In this document: in pieces, positions 55,212 through 64,000 of the stretch
Position numbering within the stretch: position 1 is the first letter of the stretch
How the letters are laid out: every line of letters begins with the position of its first letter
Assembly (NCBI GenBank): GCA_945787845.1
Contig: CALZJH010000006.1
Span: 124,001-188,000, forward strand
Length of the DNA: 64,000 nucleotides
Reading direction: 5' to 3'
Source of the DNA: an uncultured Woeseiaceae bacterium
GTDB taxonomy: Bacteria > Pseudomonadota > Gammaproteobacteria > Steroidobacterales > Woeseiaceae
The notes under the pieces: generated by a model
Told to the model about the DNA's origin: nothing
Seen by the model: the letters and a program-made list of their open reading frames with translations, nothing else
Databases searched by the model: none
Position numbers and translations under genes: made by a program

Positions 55212-55268
55212 GAATTCCCCCGGATCTTCTTATTCTTGAATTACCCAAGCATACCGCATTGGGCGTCA

Positions 55269-56582
55269 CTAACCGGTCAAAATCTCGTAGACGACCGGGC
55301 GCTCCGCGGGTGCCTCATCGCCCAGCGACACGGCCGCAAGCAGGTTTTTCTCCGCCATAGCCGCATCGTCTTCGGATGCCGCGTGAATGACCGCGAGCGG
55401 CGTTTTGCTGTCGAGTTCCACGCCGATGGCGGCGATATCGCTGAAACCCACCGACAGGTCCAGCGCCTGGCCGACCTCGCGGCGTCCGCCGCCCAGTTCG
55501 ATGATGGCATTGCCTACCGCGCGCGCGTTGACGGCCTGTACGATTCCCTGCGCAATGACGGGCCGCACGAACGGCGCCTTGGGCAAATGACCCTGGTAAT
55601 TCTCCAGCAGGTCGCCGGGACCACCGAGGCCCTCGACCATGGCGGCGAACTTCTCCGCGGCCCGGCCGCTGCTGACGGCCTCTTCGCAGCGCGTCACTGC
55701 CTCCGCACGATCGGTCGCCTGCCCCGAGACCACCAGCATCTGGGCGCACAGTGCGATCGTGACCTCGTTGAGCCGCGGCTCACGGACCTCATTGCGGAGA
55801 AACCGAATCGACTCCTCGATCTCGAGGGCGTTGCCCGCCGTGCTGCCGAGGACCTCGTTCATGTCGGTTATCACGGCGTGTGTCCTGAGACCGGCCCTGC
55901 CCGCTGTGCCAATGATGCTGCTTGCCAGTTCACGGGCCTTGTCCAGGGATTCCATGAACGCGCCACTGCCCATTTTTACGTCCATGACGAGACCCTGCAG
56001 TCCGGCCGCAATTTTTTTCGAGAGGATGGACGCGGTGATCAGCGGCACTGACTCAACCGTGCCAGTGACGTCGCGAATCGAATAGAAACGGCGGTCGGCC
56101 GGGGCGAGATCGGGCGTCTGGCCAATGATCGCACAGCCCACGTCCCTGACGACCTCGCGGAACGTATCGAGATCCGGGGTCGCGTTATACCCCGGAATCG
56201 ACTCGGCCTTGTCGGTCGTGCCGCCCGTATGGCCAAGGCCTCTGCCCGAAATCATCGGCACGTAGCAGCCACAGGCCGAAAGGATCGGTGCGAGCAGGAA
56301 GCTGACCTTGTCCCCGACACCGCCCGTCGAGTGCTTGTCCACGACGGGTGCACCGTAGATTTCCGGGTCCCAGTCGAGAACCGTCCCTGAATCCGCCATC
56401 GCCAGCGTCAGCTTGGCCGCTTCGTCGAAACTCATCGAATTGAGAAACACCGCCATCGCCAGCGACGAGACCTGCTCGGCCGGCAGGCTCTCGTCTGCGA
56501 GGCCGTCGACGAAGAACTGGATCTCCTCGTCGCTGAGCTCCCCGCCGTCGCGTTTCTTCCTGATGACATCCGTGAATAGCAT
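55269..56582 (-). CDS. deoA: Thymidine phosphorylase
   Basis: The 437-residue enzyme splits thymidine and deoxyuridine to base and deoxyribose-1-phosphate. The family signature is KHSTGGVGDKVSFLLAPI near residue 80; SGRGLGHTGGTTDKAESIPG, SIRDVTGTVESVPLITASILSKKIAAG and VMDVKMGSGAFM follow. ATG 56582 is correct for the family; the longer frame reads into the PhyH gene. It is second in its operon, after the PhyH dioxygenase gene, and provides substrate to phosphopentomutase and the BMC aldolase. Confidence 0.95.
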   Translation of the reverse strand: MLFTDVIRKKRDGGELSDEEIQFFVDGLADESLPAEQVSSLAMAVFLNSMSFDEAAKLTLAMADSGTVLDWDPEIYGAPVVDKHSTGGVGDKVSFLLAPILSACGCYVPMISGRGLGHTGGTTDKAESIPGYNATPDLDTFREVVRDVGCAIIGQTPDLAPADRRFYSIRDVTGTVESVPLITASILSKKIAAGLQGLVMDVKMGSGAFMESLDKARELASSIIGTAGRAGLRTHAVITDMNEVLGSTAGNALEIEESIRFLRNEVREPRLNEVTIALCAQMLVVSGQATDRAEAVTRCEEAVSSGRAAEKFAAMVEGLGGPGDLLENYQGHLPKAPFVRPVIAQGIVQAVNARAVGNAIIELGGGRREVGQALDLSVGFSDIAAIGVELDSKTPLAVIHAASEDDAAMAEKNLLAAVSLGDEAPAERPVVYEILTG

Positions 56583-56590
56583 GCTTGTCC

Positions 56591-57490
56591 TTATGCGAAT
56601 CCGCGTAGCGGCAATTGGTCGCTGCGTTGCAGCCAGTTTTCCGCCGGGTAATGACAACGGCGATCGATCACGTGCAGCGTATACGCATGACGTGACTTCG
56701 ACGATTGATTCGGCGCGCTCAGGTGCGGCATGCGGCCATCAAATATAACCAGCGTACCCGCCGGCACCTCGGCGGCGACCTTGCGGTCTTCGGGCCAGGG
56801 TGTTGCATCGAGCGTTTCGGTTACCAGCCTGCCGTCCTGTTTCCTGACATTGCGTTTCTTCAATGGCAGCTTGTGACCGCCGGGAATGAAGTGCATGCAC
56901 CCGTTTTCGAGGGTTGCATCTTCAAGGGCAAACCAGAAACCGATGCAGGACTCCGGCTCGGTATAAATGTAGGTCGAATCCTGGTGGCATACGACCTCGC
57001 CACCGATGCGCGGCGGCTTGAATATGTACATCGATTGCAGGATTACCGGATCGTCAAATCCCAGGCGCTTGGCAAGCTCGGCAAGTTCGGGTGTCCGCGA
57101 AAACGTGTCGAACACCGGGTCCAGGTCGTGCATGGCGTGGCCCATCTTGTTGAGACTGTGCTCCTTCGCCTGGCGCAGCTCACCCGACTCGTCAAACGCA
57201 TCGTCTTCAAGAAAGAAGCGAATCTTATCGCCTGAGTCGATGAAATAGCTGTCGTCGAGCTGCGTCTGTTTCGTCGTTGAGAACACGCTGCGCACATCGG
57301 CCGGATCGAACTCGGCAACCAGTTCGTTCGCGCGCTGTTGCAACCTGCGGCAGCTATCCGACGACACAAAGTCACGCAGAACGAGCACGCCGGCTTGCCG
57401 ATACGCCGCAACAGCCGCATCGCCCAGGCGCCCGCCCTCCGGCGCGTCGTAAGACGGTATGGCATCCAGTATGTCAACAGTTGCACTCAC
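56591..57490 (-). CDS. Phytanoyl-CoA dioxygenase (PhyH) family Fe(II)/2-oxoglutarate oxygenase
   Basis: The 299-residue protein has the PhyH iron site: HQDSTYIYTEP gives the His-x-Asp pair near residue 170, and HLSAPNQSSKSRHAYTLH near 255 holds the distal His and the 2-oxoglutarate Arg. GFWFALEDATLENGCMHFIPGGHK is a PhyH hallmark and recalls eukaryotic PHYHD1. Substrates of this family vary widely. It starts at GTG 57490 and stops 8 bases before deoA, at the head of a nucleoside-catabolic operon, so oxidation of a nucleoside, base or sugar product is a reasonable guess, not shown. Confidence 0.9.
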   Translation of the reverse strand: MSATVDILDAIPSYDAPEGGRLGDAAVAAYRQAGVLVLRDFVSSDSCRRLQQRANELVAEFDPADVRSVFSTTKQTQLDDSYFIDSGDKIRFFLEDDAFDESGELRQAKEHSLNKMGHAMHDLDPVFDTFSRTPELAELAKRLGFDDPVILQSMYIFKPPRIGGEVVCHQDSTYIYTEPESCIGFWFALEDATLENGCMHFIPGGHKLPLKKRNVRKQDGRLVTETLDATPWPEDRKVAAEVPAGTLVIFDGRMPHLSAPNQSSKSRHAYTLHVIDRRCHYPAENWLQRSDQLPLRGFA

Positions 57491-57606
57491 TGGCTCACCT
57501 TAGAGTACTGATTCCGGCCAAACAAGAGATACGATTGGGTATACTCGCCGACACGATTCTGCCAGATTCGTTAACAATACCTTAACTATCTTCCGGGAGA
57601 ACAATA
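57491..57606. other. Divergent intergenic region, PhyH/deoA operon and TonB receptor
   Basis: This 116-base region has TATACT at 57540-57545, a fair plus-strand -10 without a strong -35, and an AT-rich stretch (TTAACAATACCTTAACTA near 57570). CGGGAGAA serves as ribosome site for the receptor. It probably contains promoters for both sides. Confidence 0.4.
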
Positions 57607-59769
57607 ATGAAGAACACTTGGAGCCCGAGGACCGCAATTGCGTGCGTCGCGGCGTCGCTGGCGATTTCACCAGTGGCGCTGGCGCAGGATGACGACGGCC
57701 TCATTGAAGAGATCATGGTCACTGCGGCCAAACGCGAGCAGAGCATTTACGAAGTCCCGGTCGCCGTCAGCGCGTTCCAGGGTGACCAGCTTGCACAGCA
57801 GGGCATCGTCGACATTATCGACATTGGCAAGTTCGTGCCGAACCTCAACATCACGCAGTTTTCGGCGGGCCACAATTCGTCGTCGAACCCGTTCATTCGC
57901 GGCATTGGTCTGCAGGATCACCTGATTACTACTGACCCTGGCGTGAGCGTCTACGTCGACGGCGTGTACCTGGGTCGCCAGGTCGGCCAGAACTGGAGCA
58001 TCTCCAATATCGAGCGCATCGAAGTCCTGCGTGGCCCGCAGGGCACGCTGTACGGACGTAACTCCATTGGCGGCGCCATCAACATCATTACCAAGACACC
58101 GGGCGTCGATCCGGGCGCCAAGGTCGGCCTCGAGGTCGGCAGTCGAAACCGGTTGAATGCCGATTTCTACGGCGATGCCCAGCTCAGCGACAACGTGGCT
58201 GTCTCATTGACTGGCGGCTTCAAGAAGCGCGGCGGTGTCGGCAACTTCCTGAACCTGCCGAACGCGGGCGTCGATGTCGGCGAAAACGAGGAAGTCTATG
58301 GTCGCGTCGCTTTCCGTTTCGAGGTATCGGATGACGCGACGATCACGATCGCAGCTGATGCGAATGACGGCAAGGGCGGACTGCGTCCCTACACGACGCT
58401 GATCGACGAACTGCCGAATGGCGCCGTATACGGGGCCGGATACCGGAACTCGGACGTATCCCTGGACCCCTACGACAACAACACGGGACAGGCCAGCCAG
58501 GCTCTCGTTACGAACAAGGCGTCGGGTGTTGCTGTAACGATGGACTGGGACGTCACGGACGTTTACAACACCAAGGTCATCGCCAGCGCCCGCCAGTCGG
58601 AGTACAAGTCCGGCCTCGATGACGACAGCTTCATCGACGATTTCCTCTCCTTCCCCGAGATCGGCGAAGCGGACCAGCTCTCTGTCGAGTGGCAGGTCAA
58701 CGGTACGTTCGACAGCTGGGACTTCGTGTCAGGACTGTATTACTTCACGGAAGACGGCGAGAACAACCAGGACCCGACCGTGTTCCTGACGTTCCCCGGA
58801 ACGTTCTACCTGCAGCAGGACGTAACCAGCACGGCAATATTCGGCAACGTCGGTTTCAACGTCAGCGATGACCTGAGAATTTCGGCCGGCCTGCGCTACA
58901 CCGAAGACGAGAAAGACGCGGAAACCAACGTCGGCAACGGCCTGTATCTCGACTCTCAGGACTTCGATGAGCTGAGCTGGGAAATCGCTGCGAACTACAC
59001 GTTCGACAACGGCATGAACCTGTACGGCACGATCCAGAACGGTTACCAGTCCGGTCAGTACCCGGCGCGCCCGTTCTGCCTGTTCGGTGATGCCGATGGG
59101 CCGGGGAACGATAACGACTGCTTCAAGCCCACCGACAACATTACGGCGATCAACTACGAAATCGGCATCAAGGGACAGCCGTTCGATGGCTTCCAGATGA
59201 GCGCGGTTGTGTTCTTCACACAGTACTCGGACCTGCCTTACCAGATCAGCACCACGAGTGGCGGCGGTTTCAGCACGACTAATGCGATCGTCGACCAGGA
59301 CTCCACCGGGTTCGAGTGGGAAAATACGCTGTACATTACGGACAACTTCCTGTTCCACGCAACGCTCGGCTATATCGATGTCAGCATCGATTCGACAGCG
59401 GGCATCCCGCTGCCGACGGCCGTTGCACCGCTGACGCCAGAGCTGACGGCTTCGTTCAGCCCTGAAGTCCATTTCGATCTGTCCAATGGCGGCGAGATCG
59501 TCGTGCGAGCGGACTGGTCTTACCGCGACGAAATGTTTGGTGAGCCCAGTAACGATCCTGGTCGTTTGACGAAGATCGACAGTCGCGACCTGATCAACTT
59601 CGATATCGCGTACCACACGGCCGATGGCATGTGGACCACGGCGCTGTATGGCCGCAACGCGACCGACGAACGCTACGACAACGCACGCCTGAACACGGGC
59701 GACTACGTGCTGCGAATTCTCAGCAATGACGCCAGCGAGTTTGGCCTGCGTTTCGTCAGGAAGTTCTGA
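57607..59769 (+). CDS. TonB-dependent outer-membrane receptor
   Basis: The 720-residue protein has a signal peptide ending at ALAQD, a TonB box (IEEIMVTAAKRE), a plug with FIRGIGLQDHLI, VYVDGVYLGRQVG and VLRGPQGTLYGRNSIGGAINIITKTPG, and a barrel with terminal FGLRFVRKF. It is divergent from the PhyH-deoA-NupC operon, so a nucleoside or nucleic-acid fragment is a likely ligand, by context only. A terminator follows 25 bases after the stop. Confidence 0.93.
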   Translation: MKNTWSPRTAIACVAASLAISPVALAQDDDGLIEEIMVTAAKREQSIYEVPVAVSAFQGDQLAQQGIVDIIDIGKFVPNLNITQFSAGHNSSSNPFIRGIGLQDHLITTDPGVSVYVDGVYLGRQVGQNWSISNIERIEVLRGPQGTLYGRNSIGGAINIITKTPGVDPGAKVGLEVGSRNRLNADFYGDAQLSDNVAVSLTGGFKKRGGVGNFLNLPNAGVDVGENEEVYGRVAFRFEVSDDATITIAADANDGKGGLRPYTTLIDELPNGAVYGAGYRNSDVSLDPYDNNTGQASQALVTNKASGVAVTMDWDVTDVYNTKVIASARQSEYKSGLDDDSFIDDFLSFPEIGEADQLSVEWQVNGTFDSWDFVSGLYYFTEDGENNQDPTVFLTFPGTFYLQQDVTSTAIFGNVGFNVSDDLRISAGLRYTEDEKDAETNVGNGLYLDSQDFDELSWEIAANYTFDNGMNLYGTIQNGYQSGQYPARPFCLFGDADGPGNDNDCFKPTDNITAINYEIGIKGQPFDGFQMSAVVFFTQYSDLPYQISTTSGGGFSTTNAIVDQDSTGFEWENTLYITDNFLFHATLGYIDVSIDSTAGIPLPTAVAPLTPELTASFSPEVHFDLSNGGEIVVRADWSYRDEMFGEPSNDPGRLTKIDSRDLINFDIAYHTADGMWTTALYGRNATDERYDNARLNTGDYVLRILSNDASEFGLRFVRKF

Positions 59770-59794
59770 CACAACGCGATGTGCAGGACCGTAA

Positions 59795-59821
59795 GAGCCG
59801 GCCTCGTGCCGGCTCTTTTTT
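59795..59821 (+). terminator. Rho-independent terminator
   Basis: An eight-pair stem GAGCCGGC / GCCGGCTC with a five-base loop is followed by six T residues, 25 bases after the TonB receptor stop. It separates the receptor from the next gene on the same strand. Confidence 0.9.
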
Positions 59822-59873
59822 GCTCGGGATTCACGGTTCTCCGATGCTACACTGTGCGCCCACAGGGGGAATT

Positions 59874-61307
59874 ATGACAAGAATAAGCCACTGTTTCTTA
59901 ATCCTTTTTTTAGTTGCAGGCACCGCCGGATGCGGGTCCCCGGAAACGCCGGCCGAGGGTTCGGGAGACCAGGTTGACCTGATTGTCAAAGGCGCACACA
60001 TCGTGACGATGGATGCTGAGGGTTCGGTCATCGCAGACGGCGCCATTGTGATCGACGAAGGCATCATTCTCGACATCGGCAGCAGTGCGGATATCGAAGC
60101 GAAGTATTCAGCCGCCGCAACGCTGGAAGGCGACAAGCGCATCGTCATGCCCGGCCTCGTGAACGGTCATTCGCACGCGGCAATGACCCTGTTACGTGGC
60201 GTTGCCGACGATCTCGCGCTCATGGACTGGCTGCAGAACTATATCTTCCCGGCCGAAGTCGAGTTCGTGGATCCGGAGTTCGTCCGTATCGGCACCGAGC
60301 TCGCCTGCTGGGAGATGATTCGCGGCGGCACGACGACCTTTGTCGACATGTACTACTACCCCGACACGATCGCCGAGGTCGTGGAGAGCTCCGGCATGCG
60401 GGCACTGATATCCGCGACGGTCATCGATCAGCGCAGCCCCGACGCGGAGAACGCGGATGACTCGATCGCGAAAGGCAATGGCTTTATCGAGCGCTGGCAG
60501 GGAAAGAACTCACGCATAACGCCGATCTTCGGGCCCCACGCCAACTACACGCTGAACGCCGAGCAACTGAAGGCTACGCGCGCTGCAGCCATGCAGTATG
60601 GCGTGCCGATCAGCATCCATGTTTCCGAGTCACCGTTTGAACTGCAGTACTCGCAGGACACCTACGGAATGACCAGCATCGAACTGTACGAGTCGATCGG
60701 CTTCTTCGAAGGACCGACGATTGCTGCGCACGTCGTCTGGCCGACGGAAGACGAAATTGCCATGCTCGCCAGGAACAAAGTCGGCGTGATTCACAATCCG
60801 ACGTCGAACATGAAGATTGCATCGGGGATCTCGCCGGTTACGGCAATGCTGGAAGCCGGTGTGCTGATGGGTATCGGCACGGACGGCGCGGCAAGCAACA
60901 ACGATCTCGACCTCTGGGAAGAGATGCGGCTCGCAGCATTACTGCAGAAAGTCGATCGCATGGACCCGCGGGCATTGCCCGCCACCACCGTGCTGGGCAT
61001 GGCGACGAGTGGCGGCGCCACCGCAATCGGCCTCGGTGACACAATAGGTTCACTCGAGATTGGCAAACGTGCTGACCTCATCCAGGTTGCGTTCGAGGAC
61101 GTGCACCATGTGCCGACCTATGACGTCATCTCGCACCTCGTCTACGTCACCGATGAACAGGACGTTGCGTCCGTGGTGGTGGACGGCAAGGTTCTTATGA
61201 AGGAACACGAAATGCTCACGATCGATACGGATCGTGTTACCGCGGAGGCGACGGCGCTTGCCGCTCGCATCCAGGCCGCGCTGCAGGAAAGAAACCAGGG
61301 AGAGTAG
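59874..61307 (+). CDS. Exported MTA/SAH/adenosine deaminase-like amidohydrolase lipoprotein
   Basis: The 477-residue protein starts at ATG 59874 after a strong AGGGGGA site and has a lipoprotein signal (LVAGTAGC, Cys about residue 17). The amidohydrolase body has MPGLVNGHSHAAMTLLRG near 96, FGPHANYTL near 222, ISIHVSESPFE near 250, AAHVVWP near 288 and GIGTDGAASNNDLDLWEEM near 338, the pattern of 5'-methylthioadenosine/S-adenosylhomocysteine deaminases and related adenosine deaminases. Those are usually cytoplasmic; this one is exported. It may deaminate adenosine-type nucleosides in the periplasm before uptake. Confidence 0.87.
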   Translation: MTRISHCFLILFLVAGTAGCGSPETPAEGSGDQVDLIVKGAHIVTMDAEGSVIADGAIVIDEGIILDIGSSADIEAKYSAAATLEGDKRIVMPGLVNGHSHAAMTLLRGVADDLALMDWLQNYIFPAEVEFVDPEFVRIGTELACWEMIRGGTTTFVDMYYYPDTIAEVVESSGMRALISATVIDQRSPDAENADDSIAKGNGFIERWQGKNSRITPIFGPHANYTLNAEQLKATRAAAMQYGVPISIHVSESPFELQYSQDTYGMTSIELYESIGFFEGPTIAAHVVWPTEDEIAMLARNKVGVIHNPTSNMKIASGISPVTAMLEAGVLMGIGTDGAASNNDLDLWEEMRLAALLQKVDRMDPRALPATTVLGMATSGGATAIGLGDTIGSLEIGKRADLIQVAFEDVHHVPTYDVISHLVYVTDEQDVASVVVDGKVLMKEHEMLTIDTDRVTAEATALAARIQAALQERNQGE

Positions 61308-61310
61308 ACG

Positions 61311-61724
61311 ATGGGCAGAAATATCGGAGCCGGCGTGGCCGGCGTAGTCATCGCGATGGTGGCGGTCTGGCTCGTGCAGCTTGTCGGGCACGCCGTGTAC
61401 ACGCCGCCAGAGGGTCTCGACCCCAAGAATCTCGAGGCCATGCAAGCCTACGTTGCAACACTGCCGCTCGGCGCGTTCTTATTTGTCATCGCGTCGTATT
61501 TTGTCGGCACCCTGGCGGGGACCTGCGCTGCCTGCGCAATCGGCACGATGTTGCCGCGCGTCTTCGCGATCCTGATCGGCTGTTTGATGTTGATCGCGAC
61601 GGCCATGAATGTCGCCATGATTCCGCATCCGACCTGGTTCATCGTCGCGGCGGTTGTCGCCATCTTCGCCGGAGCCTGGCTCGGCACGATGTGCAATCGC
61701 ACGACCGCGGGAAACGACGCATGA
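61311..61724 (+). CDS. Small integral membrane protein of unknown function
   Basis: The 137-residue protein has four predicted transmembrane helices, roughly residues 4-26, 52-72, 76-98 and 103-126, joined by short loops. A short soluble loop (YTPPEGLDPKNLEAMQAY) lies between the first two. I do not recognise the family. It starts 3 bases after the deaminase-like gene and its stop overlaps the next start (ATGA), so it belongs to that operon. Confidence 0.75.
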   Translation: MGRNIGAGVAGVVIAMVAVWLVQLVGHAVYTPPEGLDPKNLEAMQAYVATLPLGAFLFVIASYFVGTLAGTCAACAIGTMLPRVFAILIGCLMLIATAMNVAMIPHPTWFIVAAVVAIFAGAWLGTMCNRTTAGNDA

Positions 61725-62179
61725 CAGCGATCCAGGACCTGATGGCCACCAATCACTGCTACGGTTGCGGGGCTGCCAACAAAGACGGTCTGCAGATCAA
61801 GAGTCACTGGCACGGCGACGAATGCGTCTGCACCTACATGCCGCGCCCGGAACAGTGTGCCGGCCCGCTGCATTACCTCTATGGCGGCACGATCGCCAGC
61901 CTGATCGACTGTCATTCGGTCGGCACGGCCGTCGCAAATTACTATCGGCTTGAAGGCCGCGAGGTTGGCGAAGGTGAAGAGATCTGGTGCGTAACCGGCC
62001 AGCTCAATGTGAACTACCTCGAGCCGACGCCGATCGACAAGGAAGTGACGCTGCGCGCCGTCATCGAAGAGTGCGGCGAACGCAAGACGATCGTGAAGTG
62101 TCGGCTCTATTCAGGCGACACGCTGACAACGGCCGCCAAGGTCATCGCCGTCCGGGTTCCTAATTCCTGGAAGGAATAA
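61721..62179 (+). CDS. PaaI/hotdog-fold thioesterase-like protein
   Basis: The 152-residue protein has the hotdog pattern [25 protein letters not shown] with the active-site region near residue 50, and [23 protein letters not shown] after it. It begins with a cysteine pair ([13 protein letters not shown]), common in one PaaI subgroup. It may hydrolyse acyl-CoA thioesters. ATG 61721 overlaps the preceding stop. Its last 20 bases overlap the 3' end of convergent deoB. Confidence 0.82.
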   Translation: MTAIQDLMATNHCYGCGAANKDGLQIKSHWHGDECVCTYMPRPEQCAGPLHYLYGGTIASLIDCHSVGTAVANYYRLEGREVGEGEEIWCVTGQLNVNYLEPTPIDKEVTLRAVIEECGERKTIVKCRLYSGDTLTTAAKVIAVRVPNSWKE

Positions 62180-63368
62180 AGCCCGTACCGTAGTCCATCG
62201 GCGAGAGGCCGAAATGCGTGGCCAGGCTCTGGCCAATGTCGGCAAATGTATCCCTGAGGCCCAATGATCCGGCTTCGACCATCTTGCCGTAAGCAAGCAC
62301 GGGGATGTGCTCCCGCGTGTGATCACTACCCTGCCAGGTCGGATCGCAGCCGTGATCCGCACACAGCACGAGCAGATCATCGTCTTGCATGAGTTCGAGC
62401 AATTCTGGCAAACGTTCATCGAAATACTCGAGCGCGGCGGCATAACCCTCCACATCGCGACGGTGACCGTACAGCATGTCGAAGTCGACAAAGTTCGTGA
62501 AGATGATGGACTCGTCACCGGCGGATCGTGCGGCCTCAAGCGTCGCGTCGAACAGCGCCGCGTTACCGCTGGCTTTGACTTTCTTTGTGATGCCCTGGTG
62601 CGCGTAAATATCGGCGATCTTGCCGATGCTGATGACGTCGCCACCCTTCTCAACGAGTTTGTCGAGCACTGTCGGCGCATGCGGCGGCGTGGTCAGGTCC
62701 CGCCGATTGCCCGTGCGGACATAGGTGTCCGGACCGTCACCGATGAACGGACGCGCGATGATGCGACCGATGTTGTACTCGTCGACTAGCTCCCTCGCGA
62801 TATCACACAGCTCGTACAGGCGCTCGAGGCCGAACGCTTCCTCGTGACATGCAATCTGGAACACGCTGTCTGCCGACGTGTACACGATGGGCTTGCCCGT
62901 GCGCACATGTTCGTCGCCGAGCTCCGCGATAATCGTGGTCCCGGAGGCATGACAGTTCCCGAGCACACCGGGCAGATTCGCACGCTCGATCAATGCATCG
63001 AGTAATTCGGGCGGAAAGGTGTTGGTCTTGTCGGTGAAGTACCCCCAGTCGAACAATACCGGGACACCGGCGATCTCCCAGTGCCCGCTCGGGGTGTCCT
63101 TGCCACTGGACAGCTCGGCGGCATGGCCGTAGGCGCCGACAATCTCCACATCGGCGTCGACGCCGGCGGCGAAATGGCCCGTACTCTCAGCACCCGCATG
63201 AAACAGCCCCAGTCTTGCGAGATTGGGCAGCGTTAGCGGCCGACCGGCCTCAGCCCGCACGCGCGCGATGCTGCCGAAGGTGTCCGAGCCGACGTCACCA
63301 AAGCGGTCGGCATCAGCAGTGGCGCCGATGCCGAATGAGTCCAGAACGAGAAGTATTGCTCTTGCCAT
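62160..63368 (-). CDS. deoB: Phosphopentomutase
   Basis: The 402-residue alkaline-phosphatase-superfamily enzyme converts (deoxy)ribose-1-phosphate to the 5-phosphate, joining DeoA and DeoD to the BMC aldolase. Motifs are [12 protein letters not shown] with the metal Asp near residue 9, DTFGSIAR with the phosphorylated Thr near 30, [10 protein letters not shown] near 89, [16 protein letters not shown] near 286 and [22 protein letters not shown] near 332. It lies 12 bases after a NupC-type gene. The stop overlaps the thioesterase gene on the other strand. Confidence 0.95.
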   Translation of the reverse strand: MARAILLVLDSFGIGATADADRFGDVGSDTFGSIARVRAEAGRPLTLPNLARLGLFHAGAESTGHFAAGVDADVEIVGAYGHAAELSSGKDTPSGHWEIAGVPVLFDWGYFTDKTNTFPPELLDALIERANLPGVLGNCHASGTTIIAELGDEHVRTGKPIVYTSADSVFQIACHEEAFGLERLYELCDIARELVDEYNIGRIIARPFIGDGPDTYVRTGNRRDLTTPPHAPTVLDKLVEKGGDVISIGKIADIYAHQGITKKVKASGNAALFDATLEAARSAGDESIIFTNFVDFDMLYGHRRDVEGYAAALEYFDERLPELLELMQDDDLLVLCADHGCDPTWQGSDHTREHIPVLAYGKMVEAGSLGLRDTFADIGQSLATHFGLSPMDYGTGFIPSRN

Positions 63369-63380
63369 AGTGTCCTTGAT

Positions 63381-64000
63381 TCACTGCAGGGCGAAGAAAA
63401 AGCCTGCCAGCGCCGCATTCAGGAGGTTCACCAGTGTACCTCCAATGACCGCCCTTAGACCAAGTCTTGCGATGTCGTGGCGCCTGGAGGGCACCACGGC
63501 GCCCAAACCGCCGAGGAGGATAGCTATGGATGAGAGGTTGGCGAAACCGCAGAGCGCAAATGTGACGACGAGCTGCGTGTAAGGCGTCAGGCCGTCCCTG
63601 ATCTCGACAAAACTGAGGTACGCCACGAACTCATTGATGACCAGCTTTTGCCCGATCAGGCTTCCGGCCGCTGCTGCTTCGCCCCAGGGCACGCCCAGCA
63701 GAAACGCAATCGGGGCGAACAATTTGCCGAGAATCCACTGGATGGTCAGGTCGTCGATCCCGACCAGCCCGCCGAACAGTCCCAGCAAACCGTTGACCAG
63801 GTAAATCAGACCCACGAACGCGACCAGCATCGCCCCGACACTGAGCGCGACCTGCAGGCCCGTCATCGCGCCGTTACCGATAGCTTCAAAAATATTGACG
63901 GGCTGTTCTTCCTCCGGGACCTCTTCGGGTTCCGGGCGTTCGTCGTGAGGCACGGTCTCCGGTATCAGTATCTTGGCCATCATGAGCCCGCCCGGGGCCG
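63381..64000 (-). CDS. NupC-type nucleoside transporter (partial, runs off right edge)
   Basis: About 206 C-terminal residues are visible, continuing upstream past 64000 in the same frame. [70 protein letters not shown] matches the CNT family and the gene at 53991-55211. An acidic hydrophilic insert ([16 protein letters not shown]) differs from the other copy. It is upstream of, and likely co-transcribed with, deoB. Confidence 0.92.
   Translation of the reverse strand, partial: APGGLMMAKILIPETVPHDERPEPEEVPEEEQPVNIFEAIGNGAMTGLQVALSVGAMLVAFVGLIYLVNGLLGLFGGLVGIDDLTIQWILGKLFAPIAFLLGVPWGEAAAAGSLIGQKLVINEFVAYLSFVEIRDGLTPYTQLVVTFALCGFANLSSIAILLGGLGAVVPSRRHDIARLGLRAVIGGTLVNLLNAALAGFFFALQ

Noticed and set aside
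54072-56051. A 659-codon open frame on plus, antisense to nupC and deoA
   Set aside because: Both minus-strand genes have full family motifs; the antisense frame is rich in Arg, Gln, His and Asp without any recognisable domain, as expected from high-GC codon bias.

Overview
This 64 kb window is high-GC, densely coded bacterial DNA with long chains of overlapping genes, several TonB-dependent receptors and many exported lipoproteins. That combination points to a Gram-negative, most likely a marine-type Gammaproteobacterium of the Woeseia/Chromatiales kind; the lineage is an inference, because there is no rRNA or marker gene here. I see no tRNA, rRNA, CRISPR array, insertion sequence or phage gene.

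Almost the whole window is a nucleic-acid catabolism island. (1) 371-15362, minus strand: a chain of 13 overlapping or abutting genes for the complete purine-base route: guanine deaminase, xanthine dehydrogenase XdhABC, membrane urate oxidase PuuD, HIU hydrolase, OHCU decarboxylase, PuuE allantoinase, allantoicase and ureidoglycolate lyase. It ends with a GGT-like Ntn hydrolase, an unknown secreted protein and an S9 peptidase. (2) 15479-20516: a RidA-like lipoprotein, a metallophosphatase fused to a degenerate kinase-like domain, a second exported protein with kinase-like motifs, a degenerate alpha/beta hydrolase and a DUF4956 membrane protein. (3) 20680-28169: an adenosine kinase facing a bacterial microcompartment (BMC) operon, with deoD upstream of it. 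(4) 28346-38600: two TonB-dependent receptors, a surface nuclease-like lipoprotein, a 5'-nucleotidase lipoprotein and an acid phosphatase lipoprotein. (5) 38678-45469, plus strand: the reductive pyrimidine pathway (PreT/PreA, dihydropyrimidinase, beta-ureidopropionase, NCS1 permease) with cytidine deaminase. (6) 45471-63980: nucleoside salvage and catabolism (ribokinase, nucleoside hydrolase, thymidine phosphorylase, phosphopentomutase, two NupC-type transporters), with a PhyH dioxygenase, a third TonB receptor, an exported MTA/SAH/adenosine deaminase-like lipoprotein and some genes of uncertain role.

The most notable item is the BMC operon at 21660-27331. It encodes three BMC-P, one BMC-H and two tandem BMC-T shell proteins, a PduP-type aldehyde dehydrogenase with a probable N-terminal encapsulation peptide, a single-chain RpiB-DeoC fusion, and a winged-helix regulator with a strong promoter and two matching operator-like repeats. 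This fits the sugar-phosphate-utilising (SPU) class of metabolosome: deoxyribose-5-phosphate is cleaved to glyceraldehyde-3-phosphate and acetaldehyde, and the acetaldehyde is oxidised to acetyl-CoA. DeoA, DeoD and DeoB elsewhere in the window would supply the substrate from DNA-derived nucleosides.

Taken together the window suggests one scheme: polymer and nucleotide breakdown at the cell surface and in the periplasm, uptake through TonB receptors, NupC and NCS1 carriers, then separate disposal of purine bases (to glyoxylate and urea), pyrimidine bases (to beta-alanine), ribose (ribokinase) and deoxyribose (BMC). No phosphotransacylase, urease or beta-alanine transaminase is visible here.
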